Source: Acetobacteraceae bacterium
GTDB taxonomy: Bacteria; Pseudomonadota; Alphaproteobacteria; Acetobacterales; Acetobacteraceae
Length of the DNA: 13,868 nucleotides
Direction: 5' to 3'
Assembly (NCBI GenBank): GCA_014377905.1
Contig: JACMOQ010000011.1
Span: 1-13,868, forward strand
Shown piece after piece: positions 13,548-13,868 of this stretch. Under the pieces are notes generated by a model that was not told the DNA's origin, did not search any database, and was given only the letters and a program-made list of their open reading frames with translations. How positions within the stretch are numbered: the stretch's first letter is position 1; each line of letters begins with the position of its first letter. Made by a program: the position numbers and the translations under genes.

Positions 13548-13868
13548 CTACCAGCCATTCACCCGTGGCCAGATCGCCTGCACAGTGTCGCTGCCATCCA
13601 CCACGTAGTAGCGATCATGCGCGGCACTGGTCAGGCAGGTGTGGTTTGGCGCAACCCGCAGCTTCGTGCCAATCGGCATGGCGGGCAGTTCCACCGTTGG
13701 GTCAAGGTCTACAATCCCGTGTTCCTGGTTGGCCCGGCTGATGATGCTGTGGCCGAGCGTCGGGTTGGCGTTGATATCGAGCACCAACCCAAAGCCATAA
13801 TCGATCGGCGCGGCCTGGGTGCTGCGATCCTTGGACAGCGCCAGCGCGCCAGCATCGATCAGCACCCG
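13548..13868 (-). CDS. D-threonine aldolase / D-serine dehydratase-like PLP enzyme (partial, C-terminal)
   Basis: The last 106 residues or so of a gene that continues past the right edge. RVLIDAGALALSKDRST, DYGFG, ISRANQEHGIVDLD, PIGTKLRVAPNHTCLTSAA and the ending WPRVNGW match the C-terminal beta-barrel domain of the alanine-racemase-fold DSD1 / D-threonine aldolase family. The His and Cys of PNHTC are the metal-ligand pair known from eukaryotic D-serine dehydratase. The PLP-lysine barrel lies outside the window. Such enzymes act on D-serine, D-threonine or 3-hydroxyaspartate; which one applies here cannot be told. Between its stop and the next ORF there is no clear terminator. Confidence 0.87.
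   Translation of the reverse strand, partial: RVLIDAGALALSKDRSTQAAPIDYGFGLVLDINANPTLGHSIISRANQEHGIVDLDPTVELPAMPIGTKLRVAPNHTCLTSAAHDRYYVVDGSDTVQAIWPRVNGW

Noticed and set aside
1..13868. CRISPR arrays, tRNA or rRNA genes, prophage or intact IS elements
   Set aside because: I saw no regular repeat-spacer units, no cloverleaf sequences, no rRNA motifs and no complete transposase or phage gene.

Overview
The window looks like a chromosomal segment from a GC-rich alphaproteobacterium. A Rhodospirillales or Acetobacteraceae-like host is the best guess, from the style of AcnA, the short NDUFS6-type zinc-finger protein before polA, and palindromic spacers of a kind common in those genomes. This placement is inference, because no rRNA or other marker gene is present. 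Most of the window is housekeeping DNA. I found no complete undescribed system.

Left part (1-3613): the end of a cytochrome c maturation heme-export operon (ccmA then ccmB, minus strand, ccmB cut by the edge) diverges from acnA, the [4Fe-4S] aconitase of the TCA cycle. ccmA probably starts at a CTG codon with a strong Shine-Dalgarno site.

Middle-left (3614-5189): about 1.6 kb of lower-GC, gene-poor accessory DNA. It starts with two abutting hairpins. Next come a decayed IS5-type transposase tail (3826-3928) and an orphan PEP-CTERM secreted protein (4015-4620, minus) with a perfect 7-3-7 palindrome over its probable promoter. It ends with a decayed, catalytically dead MNT-type nucleotidyltransferase (4785-5105, plus), the antitoxin half of HEPN/MNT modules, with no HEPN partner visible. 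This is the least ordinary part of the window.

Centre (5190-9038, all minus): argG (last enzyme but one of arginine synthesis) is followed after one base by a DUF1993 protein. Upstream of argG lie an MFS exporter and an MBL-fold hydrolase; the MFS gene starts at TTG inside the stop of the MBL gene. The MBL/MFS pair sits downstream of polA across a 114-bp spacer with two hairpins, one of them a near-copy of the hairpin after acnA.

Right part (9153-13868): polA (full DNA polymerase I with an intact proofreading site) is preceded after one base by a 63-residue zf-CHCC protein. Divergent from these is a Tat/lipoprotein-type alpha/beta hydrolase. It meets head-on, with no gap, a small uncharacterised ORF. 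The window ends in the C-terminal part of a D-threonine aldolase / D-serine dehydratase-like PLP enzyme.
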